Shown: positions 1 to 9,889 of the stretch, piece by piece
How positions within the stretch are numbered: the stretch's first letter is position 1
Layout: every line of letters begins with the position of its first letter
DNA from: Gamarada debralockiae
Lineage: Eukaryota > Ascomycota > Leotiomycetes > Helotiales > Hyphodiscaceae
Reading direction: 5' to 3'
DNA length: 19,178 bases
Assembly: GCA_002803225.1 (NCBI GenBank)
Contig: NXFV01000474.1
Coordinates: 1-19,178 of the forward strand
Notes under the pieces: generated by a model
Told to the model about the DNA's origin: nothing
The model's database searches: none
What the model saw: the letters and a program-made list of their open reading frames with translations, nothing else
Program-made: the position numbers and the translations under genes

Positions 1-713
1 CAACGCTTTTCTGGAACGCCTTTCATCAGACTGACATATTTAGCCTTGCTAACATCCCCACTTCTAAGCGCCTGTTGATCTTGACAAGGTAGATATCTCT
101 GTCGAACATACGTGATCCCAATCAGCATCTCTTCTGGTACGCCTACAGACGCCCACAATTAGGAGTACTGATAAGTGTTGCCGCTGAAACACCAATAATG
201 GGCAAGGAAAACGGAATTTGCCCACCGACCACAAAAAGTTTGAACGTGGGACTGATCCAAATATAGACTAGGCGAGCCTAAAATCGAGGTTTGGAGACTA
301 GATTCTCTTTCTAGTGCCGAAGCCAACCCAGGACAAAATTAGAAACGTTAACAAAGTAAAGCCATGAAGAAGGCAATCCTCAAGCTGCGCCAGCAGGCAT
401 CCTTGATACCCTTCTGCTTTAGCCCTGATGCTTAGTGTCATCATGAGATGCGCTTTGAGAAACAGCGACTGCGGAAAAGATCCGAAACAGTGGAATGCCC
501 TAGGCTGGCACGTGGGCAGGCGCTACCTGCGTGACAAGATCGCTTACGGTTGGCGCTAATCATTTCCAGTAGCCATTTTAAAACCTTCAAATCGCCCAAT
601 CCCAATCCCAATCCCAATCAAACGATTCTGTAGCATGTTCACTTTTCTACAAAGAAATTTACACGTCGCTTTTACTCATCCTACTACGAAATCTATACAC
701 AGGGCCTCTTAGC
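1..713. other. upstream non-coding region of the first gene
   Basis: No convincing coding region is visible on either strand. The stretch is the 5' flank and probable promoter/5'-UTR of the gene starting at 714. The only structured element I see is the CCCAAT tandem array at 595-618, listed separately. A 23-codon ATG frame at 363-434 (ending TAG) could be an upstream ORF if the transcript starts that early, but nothing else supports it. A gene upstream of the window could also extend its flank into this region. Confidence 0.5.
595..618 (+). promoter_or_regulatory. tandem CCCAAT array (four CCAAT boxes)
   Basis: Four perfect head-to-tail copies of CCCAAT occupy 595-600, 601-606, 607-612 and 613-618, followed by CAAACG. 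Each copy contains the CCAAT core bound by the fungal heterotrimeric CCAAT-binding complex (HAP/CBC). The array ends 95 bp before the ATG at 714, a usual distance for a fungal promoter element. The array is seen directly; its function is inferred from position and core sequence. A chance microsatellite is the alternative. Confidence 0.45.
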
Positions 714-1667
714 ATGGCCGATGAGCAATGCAACCCCAGATTCCAGCCCTGCTACTTACTGCTCGAGGCCAATATACCCTGTGTCGTGTGGTGCGAGGAC
801 GCCGTTGCGCAATACGGCGTTCCCACAGTGGTCTTCGAACTCTACGTACTTGTCCCGAATATCGACGAGGCTGCCAAAGTTTTAATTCAGAAGGGATGGA
901 CTCTCAGTGAAAACGCGCAAACCAAATTCGGAAATGCGCCACTAAATAGTGCCCATCGCCGCTTAACACCCCCAACCAACCGCAGACGAGACGCAAAGTC
1001 GGTCACTTGGACGCCAGGAATGGGACCGCCACCACTCCCGAGTAAAAAACCTCCAGGGCCGATAACAACTATCCTACTTCCAGCCGAAGAATGGAATTTC
1101 ATTCTACCTGAAGGCAACCAGCATCCTCGTGACGGATTTCAGACCTGTCTCTTCCCTCCACTGCCAGAGCTACTAGATGCTCTCATAGACAAACTCCTAA
1201 ATGATCCCTTGACCAATTCTATGTTCTGGGGTCACTTGGCTGTCCTAATAGCCTACCTCTACGAATACGTCCCTGTTCTCGGGGAGAAATCCTTTGCTGA
1301 GAAGTTGAGATACGACCATCGGCAATTTCACTTCGACTGGCTCTCAGGAATGTCTACTGGGACTTTACCATTTATTCGCCATGAACGCCTAATCCGATAT
1401 GCATTACGGAAAGGAACATACCAGCTTAGGGATTGTTCTGCAGATCACGACGATGAGACTCTCTTCACAGCCAAGATACAAGCGCGAATTATGGCCTCGA
1501 GGCCCTCGCCTTTCTCACCTGAGGATTACGAAAAAGCCAAACAAGAGTTTTGGTCCTCTGAAATTGACGACACTAATGTCACTCAAGATGTTGTTAAGGA
1601 TTTGGAAGACTCTGGGAGGTGCGAATCCTCCGCAAGCTCATCGATCCAATCTTTGAAGTCCCTATGA
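714..1667 (+). CDS. conserved fungal hypothetical protein (317 aa)
   Basis: This is a single-exon gene with a good start context (AGCATGGCC) and a clean TGA stop. The N-terminal part (about residues 10-65) alternates hydrophobic strands and helices: an LLLEANIPCVVW segment, then YGVPTVVFELYVLVPNIDEAAKVL. That layout loosely recalls the nucleotidyltransferase-like fold (YGVPT...D...VPD), but I do not see a full catalytic GS...DxD set, so I give no enzymatic name. A basic, proline-rich linker lies at about residues 80-115. A second conserved-looking helical block covers about 145-245 and includes SGMSTGTLPFIRHERLIR. The last 40 residues are acidic and serine-rich, probably disordered. From memory this arrangement recurs in uncharacterised proteins of many filamentous ascomycetes, often as paralogues. 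There is no signal peptide or membrane segment. The coding call is confident; the function is unknown. Confidence 0.8.
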   Translation: MADEQCNPRFQPCYLLLEANIPCVVWCEDAVAQYGVPTVVFELYVLVPNIDEAAKVLIQKGWTLSENAQTKFGNAPLNSAHRRLTPPTNRRRDAKSVTWTPGMGPPPLPSKKPPGPITTILLPAEEWNFILPEGNQHPRDGFQTCLFPPLPELLDALIDKLLNDPLTNSMFWGHLAVLIAYLYEYVPVLGEKSFAEKLRYDHRQFHFDWLSGMSTGTLPFIRHERLIRYALRKGTYQLRDCSADHDDETLFTAKIQARIMASRPSPFSPEDYEKAKQEFWSSEIDDTNVTQDVVKDLEDSGRCESSASSSIQSLKSL

Positions 1668-2350
1668 GCTTTGAATCAGTGTTCGCTCAACCGAGTCGAG
1701 AGAATGGAGGAAAGCTATTTAGGGTTAGGAGTTCAATTACAATCAGGTGCTTTCTAAAGGCATCCTGAAGAGTCTATCTATATTGCTGACAAACGGGCTT
1801 TGATATTGAAGGTCACATCAGTAGTATTCCGAGGCACTGCTTTTCCATAAGGTCGCCCTTATCTAGACAACAAGTACCCATCTATCCTGGGACCCGGAGA
1901 GCTACATGTTTGTATGGTTCTTTCATATGGGAACCGTTACGTTCTCATCAATTGGGAGCCTGTTTTCTGGTAACCCCTTCGCGAAAAAGAAGATTCTGCG
2001 GTCGAGACCCTTATTTGTGCTTCATCGGGGGTTGTTCAACCGGAGGTGTGTCCATGGAGAGGTCTAGAAATTGGTCCAATGGTATCATTTTGCACTCATT
2101 TCACTGTTTCCTGTGAGCGCACAAATATGAAGTACCTGCAGCAGTGGCTTTTGTGAGGAATGGAGATCTTGATTCACCCTTAGCCAACCAACTCTTCTTT
2201 TTTTGCTCAATCTATCTCATACATAATGCAGATCCATGTCCAACGGAGCCGCGAAATGGATTCAGAGCTACTGCAAAATATCTGTCATCTCCATTTATCT
2301 TGCATCTGTCTCGACTCACGTTCGAATATCGCGTTAGAAGAGCTTTCAAT
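1668..2350. other. intergenic region, promoter of the PARG-like gene
   Basis: No supported gene. Short ATG frames at 1910-2116 and 2144-2560 exist. The latter runs in frame into the next gene, but its extra 69 residues have no family-like features, so I read it as 5' flank. I see no repeat or RNA gene here. Confidence 0.5.
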
Positions 2351-3396
2351 ATGCCGTCCTCCAAGCCAAAGCCTTCCGAGATAGCTGCAGAAGCCAAAAA
2401 AACCTACATTCCTTACATTCAGCAGAATTACAGCACCGAATGGCCCGCACAGTCCTTCCTCTGCCGCTCCGAATCCTTGGTCGCCAGCCCGGCCCAGGTG
2501 ACGAGACATTGCCAATTCGGTAAGAAATTCCTGACCTACTGTTCTGTGGGGAAACACTGATTCAACTACATAGCATTCTTTGATCGTGATCCTGTGGATG
2601 TCGCTCTCGATTGGGCCCCTACTGAGGAGACACCGATTCCTGTGATAATGCCCGCGAATGATAAGAGACCTGGAGGGGATTGGGAGGCAGGAGTTATGTC
2701 TCCAGAAGAGTGTCTTTGCCGAAGGAGCAACTTGTATGCGACCATGACCACTGTGGCGGAAGGAAATTCGGCTCCATCAAACTACCCACTTGCACCCAAA
2801 GCTGGTATCTTTTCTGACAATGTTGGTTAGTCTCTCATAGATGTCCGTGCTCTACCTTGAGTCTTTAGCCTGACTTCTCCAGTTGTGTTCCGATCTGGAC
2901 CAGAAAAGTATGAGGTCTGGCCTGAATTCAAAGCTCTCCCGATCATCTCGGTCTGCCCCGTCAAGCGGCCCAAGCTCGATAGCTCCGGGAAGAAGTATTC
3001 ATTCAAGCAAGAAAAGGAACTCATGAGAGACAAAATTCGTAGCGCACTTCGAATCGCAATCTACTACGGATACTACAACCTCTGTATCGGAAATTTCGGG
3101 CTAGGGCCAGGGTTCAAGAACCCACCGGAGGAAGTCGCAACCATGTGGAAAGATGCTTTCCTCAAAGATTCTGAGTTCCGAGGCCACTTTCAGGACATAG
3201 TGTTCGCGTTTGAGCCTCGGAAGGGGCATCTAGCAGCTCCAGCCCGTCGAAGGCGTCGTCCAAGTCATCCTCTTCAAAAGGATCCTCGTCGAAGAGCAGC
3301 GGGTCATCATCCTCGTTCTCATCTTCTTCGGATCTTGACATTTTCCGACACGTGTTCAAACCCGCCGTCATCCACGACGCTTTCAAGATACGGTAA
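2351..3396 (+). CDS. microbial-type PARG / TIGR02452 (DUF2263) family protein, with an apparent one-base frameshift
   Basis: Proposed exons are 2351-2519, 2574-2825 and 2883-3396. Introns are 2520-2573 (GTAAGA...TAG) and 2826-2882 (GTTAGT...CAG). The family is recognised from the N-terminal KPKPSEIAAEAKKTYIPYI, the signature at about residues 84-111 (PANDKRPGGDWEAG then PEECLCRRSNLY), and the late macro-domain-like loop (IGNFGLGPGFKNPPEEVA). TIGR02452 proteins resemble bacterial-type poly(ADP-ribose) glycohydrolases, which cleave ADP-ribose chains. Here the usual GGG is GGD and QEE is PEE, with both acidic residues kept. After FAFE (codon 3212-3214) the open frame becomes basic and dissimilar. 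The frame one base away gives a Ser/Lys-rich linker and a plausible tail (DLDIFRHVFKPAVIHDAF) ending at TAA 3394-3396. One missing base after 3214 reconciles the parts to 311 residues; read as is, the frame ends at 3490. This could be a sequencing error, a strain mutation or a young pseudogene. Confidence 0.75.
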
Positions 3397-4428
3397 ACTG
3401 GAACGGAGTACGAGGATCGGAGTTGGGACTGGACTGGGTCAGTGTTACTGCGTTGTTTGTTTGCTTATTTTTCTTGTAATGATGAATTAATGGCTCTCTT
3501 TCATGTTGTACCACTACTACTGTGATATTAGCTCTGACACCTACAATCTGCAATTCCCAAATTTTCGTCCCTATGACGCAGTGTTCAAAATCCTCATGCG
3601 GGGCTCCTGCCTACGTTCTGTGTACGGCTTCTTGCAGACGACCCGATCCCCTTCTCTTGCACTACTCGATCTCAGTCCTCACGACGCACGCCATCTGCAG
3701 CCACCTCCAGACCTGGCAATCTCGTTCCACAAAATCTAACACCACAGAATCATGTCTCATTGCCTGTCTCATTGCCTGTCTCATTGCCTGTCTCATTGCC
3801 TGTCTCATTGCCTGTCTCATTGTCTGTCCATATGCTCGCATCAGCCCATCTTGCACAAGTTCCAGCAACCAGGGTCGGCGATCTTGACAAATTCCACTGA
3901 CTGGGTTACCTCTGTATTCAGTTCCCCAAACTTGCGACTTGCCGCATCGCTGTTTTCAAAGGAGTAAGTGCCCCGATTCCTTGTTCCACAGAGAAAATGC
4001 CTCAGTACCACAAACTAAGGGGATCTGCACCTACCCTTCCACTTCTGTCCGATTTGTGTCATTCGGGTTGCACAGGACTCGAGAAAACTTTCATAGTCTC
4101 GTAGGAAAGCAAGGAAGTTTGTGACAAGTACATGTTGTGCGTCATGGAGGGTGCATGATCGATCTCTGGCGGAGATTTGGGGATGGATTATCGGACTTAG
4201 ATCTTGAAGAGTTGATCACTAGATCTCGGGTTCAGAATTGTAAAGGGGTGGGGAGGAGAGGATGCAGTCAGGTGATACAAAGCTATTTACATTGAGTCTA
4301 GAAACTATTCTGAAAGATGAATGAAGTTCATCGATTTTGGCAGTTGAGTAAATGAAGTAAATCAGGTGCTGAAATTCAACGCGATGTTTGTACAGTCTAT
4401 GAGAGTGAGGATTGACAGGGGAAGAGCT
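3397..4428. other. convergent intergenic spacer
   Basis: This lies between the 3' end of the PARG-like gene (+) and the 3' end of the Pro/Gln-rich protein gene (-), so it should hold both terminators. Reading frames of 78-121 codons here have compositions created by the minisatellite or by chance and show no domain. Apart from the 12-bp repeat at 3753-3824 I see no recognisable element. Confidence 0.5.
3753..3824. repeat. 12-bp minisatellite, six copies
   Basis: Six head-to-tail copies of TGTCTCATTGCC run without spacing. The first five are identical and the sixth carries one C-to-T change (TGTCTCATTGTC). Because the unit is a multiple of three and has no plus-strand stop, it stays open in all three plus frames (Cys-Leu-Ile-Ala, Leu-Ser-His-Cys, Val-Ser-Leu-Pro) and in two of three minus frames. 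The ORFs across it are therefore artefacts of the repeat. It sits in a convergent spacer, which suggests a neutral, length-variable locus. Confidence 0.95.
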
Positions 4429-5787
4429 TCAATCCTTGGTGACATAAAGCCAAACAACCGGTCTCTCCCCTGGATTTCCCGTTCGAGATTTGTCCCACCC
4501 AAACTCGCTGATAGCTTTCTTGACTCGATCTTTATCATCGCCCTGTATGAGTCAGCATTCCTCCCTCAACGTAACATACTAATAAAGCCATCGATTAACT
4601 CAACAGAAAAATGATTTAAACTCACAGTAATAGTCAGTCCCTTAACCCACTTCCCATTCCCCTGCTCCGTAAGCTCATGCAGCACATTCTTCTTCGCATC
4701 CTCATTCGTGCACCCCAGATTCTGCATCAGCTCCTTAACCGTCGTATTGCTCGGCACCAACAACTTCACGTGTTTGCTTGCATCCCAATTCCACAACGGT
4801 GTGAGGTTTTGCCAAGGTTTTTCTTTGGTCGTGAAGACGTGGATTTTGGTGTGTTCCTTTGGGAAGGCGTAATCATAGCCGGGAGGAAGGCCTATGCCGC
4901 CTGTGTGGTTACGGAGGCTGTGGCAGATATTGGCTTTTGTTTGAAAAGGGAAGAGGATGGGAGGGGGGAGGGATGTGCTTACTGAATACCAGGGAAGCCA
5001 CCATCAGTAACAGACGCTATAGCTGGGTGTGCTTGCCCATAAAGATAGGGGTAAGGATACGGAAATCCAGGCATGACAGCAGGAGGAGCCATGACGGGAG
5101 GTGCGAAGCCAGGTTGGACAGGCCATCCGAAAGGCTGTTGAGGCCAAACAAATGGAGGAAATGGATGCTGGCCAGCTGGCTGTGTGGGAGCGAAGCCGGG
5201 AGGTGGCGGTCCCGTGTCAAAGCCGTGAAAGGTGTTGTATCCTCTCCCTGCAGACATGTTGAAAGGTTGAGATGCGAGAGTTACGGGCTGTGGCAGAGGC
5301 TGGGTCGTTTGGGGTTGTTGAGTAAGTTGGCTAGGCTGGGCGACTTGAGTTACTGGTGCTGTCGTGTTGGATGAAGGAGCTAGTGCGGATGCACGGCCTC
5401 CGTTGGTGGTGTTCCGCTCGCTGTGTTGGGTGTGGCAGGCTGTTCCAATAAGCCGCTGGACGTAAGCGATAACTTCGTCGACGACGTCGTAGACAGTGAT
5501 GGAATGGAACTGCACTAGTGGGATGCAGTGGAGAGGATCGGTGAGTGTGGCGTATGTGAAGACGATTTTGGATATTGGATGTGGGAGAGAGTACTCTATG
5601 CTATTCTCCTGGAAGGTAGCCAGAATGGCGATGATGGTGTGCGTATATGTGGATATGTTGATGAGATGTTATTGTCGATGTTGTGCGTCTGAATGTTAAT
5701 GTATTGGGCTGGGGAGCTGGGAGATGTTGAGGATGGAGAAGGGGCGTAATATGGGGTTAAAACGATGAGGATGATTTGCTGAGTCAT
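4429..5787 (-). CDS. uncharacterised Pro/Gln-rich protein with conserved C-terminal domain, with an apparent one-base frameshift
   Basis: Exons on the minus strand are 5787-4983, 4917-4626 and 4542-4429. Introns are 4982-4918 (GTAAGC...CAG) and 4625-4543 (GTGAGT...CAG); phases join exactly. The N-terminus starts MTQQIILIVLTPYYAP and soon enters Ser/Pro-rich sequence. A neighbouring frame then carries a folded-looking block (THTIIAILATFQENSIEY, then ISKIVFTYATLTDPLH and VYDVVDEVIAYVQRLIG). A shift near 5640-5660 is needed to link them, and one missing base makes the total 404 codons (403 aa). The middle, roughly residues 125-235, is low-complexity Pro/Gln/Thr/Tyr-rich. The C-terminus (exons 2-3) looks globular: HTKIHVFTTKEKPWQNL, WNWDASKHVKLLVPSNTTV, and a closing GERPVVWLYVTKD. 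I recognise no named domain. There is no signal peptide or membrane segment. An alternative with an intron from GTTTTA (about 5763) to TTCCAG (about 5611) would avoid the frameshift but discard the block TIIAILATFQ. Confidence 0.65.
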
Positions 5788-6083
5788 CGATGCTGTGATT
5801 CACACTCGTGAATGTTCAGAGCTGCAAATGCATTTGGGTTATGCCCAATGATTCACAGCATCACTTCCACATCTCAGGAAAGGGGTAGTGACCAGAGGTG
5901 AAAGCGTCCACACGCTCGTCTGGTTCCAAAGCACTGAAGAAAAAAAAATACAAGAAGTGCGTGCGAAAATCATGATTCCAGAGCCAGTATTGAGGCTATC
6001 CATCGTAGATACAGGTAATGTTACATAGGGCGCCGTGATATACAAAAGGATTCCATACGACACATAAGAAAGAGTGTCTTACA

Positions 6084-9000
6084 CTATCCACCGGCCACCA
6101 CAGCCAGGCCTTCATATATCTTGCTCTTAACAGTATAGAAAGTGCTTCCCTGCTGCATGAGCGAAGCACTGCCTGCCAATAACCCAATGCTCTCCAGCTC
6201 AATCCGTCCCGTGCCTGTTTTTCGTACAATTACAGAGCCGTCAATCAACAGGGTACCCTCCCCTCTGAACTCAGCCGTATGTCCCGAGGACTGCATGATC
6301 TTGCGCAAATCAGCGAGGCGGAGATCTCCAACATGTAAAGGCTGCGCAATAGAGCGAGTTGCCGATGCCATACTCGACGGCAGGATGTCGAGAGTAGGCA
6401 TTGCAGCCTCGGTAGGAGCAGCATCAAGTGCGGCTCGAGTGATCGTCTCCTCCGCTTCTCCTTTGATCATTTTCTGCTTCTTGTTGCTTCCTTCTTCCAT
6501 CAGATGTTGTTCCAGTGAAGGGGATTCAAGTCGGCCGGTGAGAGTGACGATTCCCAGACCTTTGACATGTTGCCATCGTAATCGCCTGACCAGAGAATCT
6601 GTCAATTTTACCACCCACGCATTTGTATCAACGCTGGCATCGACTGTGACGCCAATTTCTGGGGCGTAGACGTCGATACTGCTTTCTTCAGAACTTCCGA
6701 TTTGGGCGGCGAGCAGTTTGCGACAATCGCTGGCAAGAGCTAATGTTTCGTCTTTCATACCACTGACTAGAATCAGTTTCCGTGGTTGAATGAGAGGTAT
6801 TAACATTTGTAGACTTCGTTTGTCGTGCAGTCCAGCGAAATCGACAAAAGCAAGACGAAGATTAATGCTGAGGGTTTCTGTTGAGAAGACAACCCTAGAA
6901 GGGCCCACAGCTTCCTCCTCCACCACATCAATATCATCGACATCGTCATCACCAAGTGCCGAGTCGGCAGTATCCATGGAATCGCCTTCTTTGCTTTTGC
7001 CGATCTGTTGGTGTTTGTTGCCTCCGTTCGACAACCTGCGATCGGTAGAAGTAGCAACATCGTCCCATTTCCGCTTCTTGCCCAAGGTATCTTTGGTGTC
7101 ATACTTGCTCGGCTGGACAGCCTGGCGCATGTCCTGGCCATCCACTTCATCTCGCTCTTCGGCTCTCAGGAAATCTTCAGGTCGAATTAATTCGCCAAAG
7201 TCGTCGTTCCGTTTCCTCCTAATGGCTATGGGAAACATCTTCTCGCGGCCTTTCTTGCCTCGAACGTCGTAATCGTATATTCCCTTTCGGCGAAGTAAAA
7301 CGTTGATTCCGAGATCCTCATCACTAAGACCGATCTTCTTACGATTTGCTTGGCCCATAGTTGCCGAGATGTTGAGAGCTTTTCCTTGTTGGTCCGTGTC
7401 AGATTCTTCAGAATCAGACGATGAATCGGAAGACGTATCATCAACCACATCGGCAGAGGACTCAAGAGCTGTAGCACCTCCGGACTGCAATGTGGTTTGC
7501 AATTGTCGTTGAGTGGCAAGCCATTGTTGATATACTGTCAAGTCATTGCCTTCCAGCGGTAATCGCTTTGCATCACGGAGCTCAACCTCTCGACCTCCAG
7601 CATAGACTTGCTCAAGTTTGTCGCCCTTTGGTGTTTCCTCAGGGGCAACACCATCTCGTCTCTCCTCCCACCACGACCACAAAGTCCTTGCAAGGCCAGA
7701 TGTCGCACCTGCTTCCGCAGAATGGCCCATCTTCTCTGTGAGGATGACAAGGTTGCGTCTATCATCTGAAATCTTTCGTAGAACATCTTTCGAGAAACCC
7801 CATTCCATTGAGGTGTCGCTTGCGAGAATGACCTTGCCAACGGATCGACCAAGATTGTCAGTCTCATTGAGAATTTTATCGATCTGACCTCTTCGCTGCA
7901 GAAGTTTTAAATGTTTGAAAGTAAACGGACCCGCTGATGAACCTTGATCTTCATCATCATCCTTATTCTTATTTTGCTTCTTCTTTTTGTCAGCACCCAT
8001 TGCCTCGAATTCTCGAATAACGCCATCATCCATCCACTCTATCATGAGTCTTGCATGTCGCATTGTAGCCCCAATATGGCCGCTCGCGAGGTACAACTTT
8101 GATGTTCTTAGTGGGCTGTTGTCGTCGTCCTTGTTCTCTGTTCGCCAGGCATGCTCCAACAGATAAGCCAATTCCAAGACTCGAGCGCTCGAATCTGTGG
8201 GAATGAGGACGATTCCTCCTTTGCTGACAGAAGATTTGATCATATCAAGAAGGAGCTCATCTCTCTTCGTTCTCCCACCAGGTAATGCCACCCGGCCCCC
8301 GCCTCGACTGCTGCATACCAATGCTGTGGGTTTTCGTAGCTGCTCGATAACTTCAGCTCCTCCAGCGCCTGCTCCTCCAAGCCATGCAGCACCAGCCAAA
8401 ACATTCTCTCGAGCTTGGTTCCAATCCACTGCATAGACAATTGATTCCAGGCCATGTTGAATATGCCATATTGTTCCTCCCAAAGTGTGACCAGCGTTGT
8501 ACGCTGTGATTGTGAGTCCATTGAGAGGTGGGGAGAATGGAGACGGTAAAGGTTGGTGAGGTTGGGAGTATTTCAGTGGATGTATTAGAGAGAAGTAGGA
8601 TGCGATTTCTTCGCCGGTCGGGGGTTGGAGGAGGATCTTTGAGTCTTCGCCAGTCGATGTCGATTGCGAATAAGAGTATGAGGCTTCGGAAAGGGCTGCT
8701 ATCGGAATGACCGTCGAAGCAAGAGGATTCGAGGCGTAGAGATCTTGTAAGAGCGTTCGGCCGAGCGATATGACGGGGGTAGTTGCGTAGACCGGGATTC
8801 GGGTGAAGAGAGGAAAGTGTTTGCAGCAATGGGCGAATGCTGCAAGATGGGCTACAGTCGCATGGGTAAGGAGGATAATGGAGAGAGTCGGGACCTGCCT
8901 GTAGATAATCGTTAGTATGTGTGGGAAGATAACAGGGGAGGTCTCATCAGGTGGGTGCAGACGTGATCAAGGCAGAGAGTTGAATTTGTCTTCATTGATG

Positions 9001-9216
9001 TCTGTTGTACAGTTTCCCCGTGACGGCCTCCTCCATCTCCTGTTGACAATGCCAAAGAAAATAGACCTACTTCTCAAGCTCTTTCAGCTTCTCCGCATCG
9101 AAAGATTCGTCCCAGCCAACATCGATCAAAACCTTGACCCCTCCATCGAGCTCCAATAAAGACTGTGATGCGGATGATTCCGATTGTGCGCCTTGTAAGG
9201 AGCAAAAGGTGAACAT
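6084..9216 (-). CDS. CFT2: Cft2 / CPSF100-like subunit of the cleavage and polyadenylation factor
   Basis: Two minus-strand exons, 9216-9071 and 8898-6084, flank a 172-nt intron (GTAGGT...CAG; phase 2). They give 986 aa, somewhat longer than yeast Cft2 (about 860). Cft2 is a nuclear subunit of CPF/CPSF that acts with the endonuclease Ysh1/CPSF73 in pre-mRNA 3'-end processing. The N-terminal metallo-beta-lactamase domain is clear (LELDGGVKVLIDVGWDESF at 20-39; THATVAHLAAFAH at 60-72; ITAYNAGHTLGG at 179-190; YAVDWN at 204-209). The HxHxDH zinc motif reads HATVAH, as expected for this non-catalytic paralogue of CPSF73. The beta-CASP part includes VLIPTDSSARVLELAYLLE (279-297) and ASDTSMEWG (408-416), interrupted by a Lys/Asp-rich insert at 353-366. 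A Ser/Asp tract (about 532-552), the conserved GIYDYDVRGKKGREKMFP (588-605), an acidic linker, and a C-terminal domain with MLIPLIQPRKLILV (747-760) follow. Start 9216 gives the typical MFTFCSLQG opening. Confidence 0.95.
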
Positions 9217-9889
9217 ATTGGGCGGCGAAGCTTCTTCCTCCTACTCGGATCAAGCGCCTGTCAGTGGTCCCTTGGTCGCATACTCTTGATGCCGCCCTTG
9301 GATGCGGAGTCGTCGATGATGGCGCTCGTTGTCGTTGTTGCTTTTGTCGCAAATTGATGAGTGAGTGCAGAGAAATCGCGTCAGACAAGGGGGATGAATT
9401 TTAGCGCGAAGTTAAGCAGCATGTGAGATCGGGCGGATAATTTGAGCGTTTTTGGTCATAAATCCAGCCGCTCAAACTCTGGAGGTGAATGAACCATTTA
9501 ATTTATTAAAATCCCTCGGTCTATATGAATGATTTGCCTTAGGACTAGCTCAGACCACCCTTCCTATTTCTTCTGAACAACCGGGTTCCGAAATGCTCGT
9601 TCTAGTTGCCCCCTATCAATCATGCTCCTTACTTAGTCCATTCAAGTGAATGGGGGGCTCATATTTGGCCACATTGCCTAAAAATGCGGGCGTAGCAAAA
9701 GTCGCATGTGGACTTCCACGATTCTCGAAAAGGTGTCAACTGCAGGACCAAAGGAGGCACCTTTCTTCTCAATCCAACATCGAGGAAGAAATTCGCCATG
9801 ACTCTTCGACTATCCTAACTGCCCAATAAATGTGAATAGTTCACTTGTCAGTCCGTCCAAACCAACATCGCCTCCCATCTTCATTCAAT
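9217..9889. promoter_or_regulatory. divergent CFT2-SEC24 promoter region
   Basis: This 673-bp stretch separates two head-to-head starts, CFT2 at 9216 (-) and SEC24 at 9890 (+), so it must hold both promoters. I see one CCAAT core at 9823-9827, about 63 bp before the SEC24 ATG, and an AT-rich patch near 9497-9512. ORFs inside it (for example 9388-9074 on the minus strand) overlap CFT2 exon 1 in another frame and are not supported. No RNA gene or repeat is evident. Confidence 0.6.

Noticed and set aside
363..434. 23-codon ATG frame upstream of the first gene
   Set aside because: It is too short and has no conservation or transcript evidence. It could only matter as an upstream ORF if the mRNA starts before it.
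2144..2350. N-terminal extension of the PARG-like gene
   Set aside because: The frame is open, but the added residues do not resemble the family and the methionine at 2351 gives the expected opening.
3522..3887. 121-codon ORF with a CLIA repeat peptide
   Set aside because: The peptide repeat is generated by the 12-bp minisatellite, which is open in all three plus frames.
4677..5374. plus-strand ORFs of 102 and 171 codons
   Set aside because: They are antisense to the spliced Pro/Gln-rich gene, whose exon phases and splice sites fit the minus strand.
6142..6669. 175-codon plus-strand ORF
   Set aside because: It is a shadow on the opposite strand of CFT2.
8353..8829. 158-codon minus-strand ORF
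   Set aside because: It overlaps CFT2 exon 2 in another frame. The CFT2 frame through this stretch has clear family motifs without gaps.
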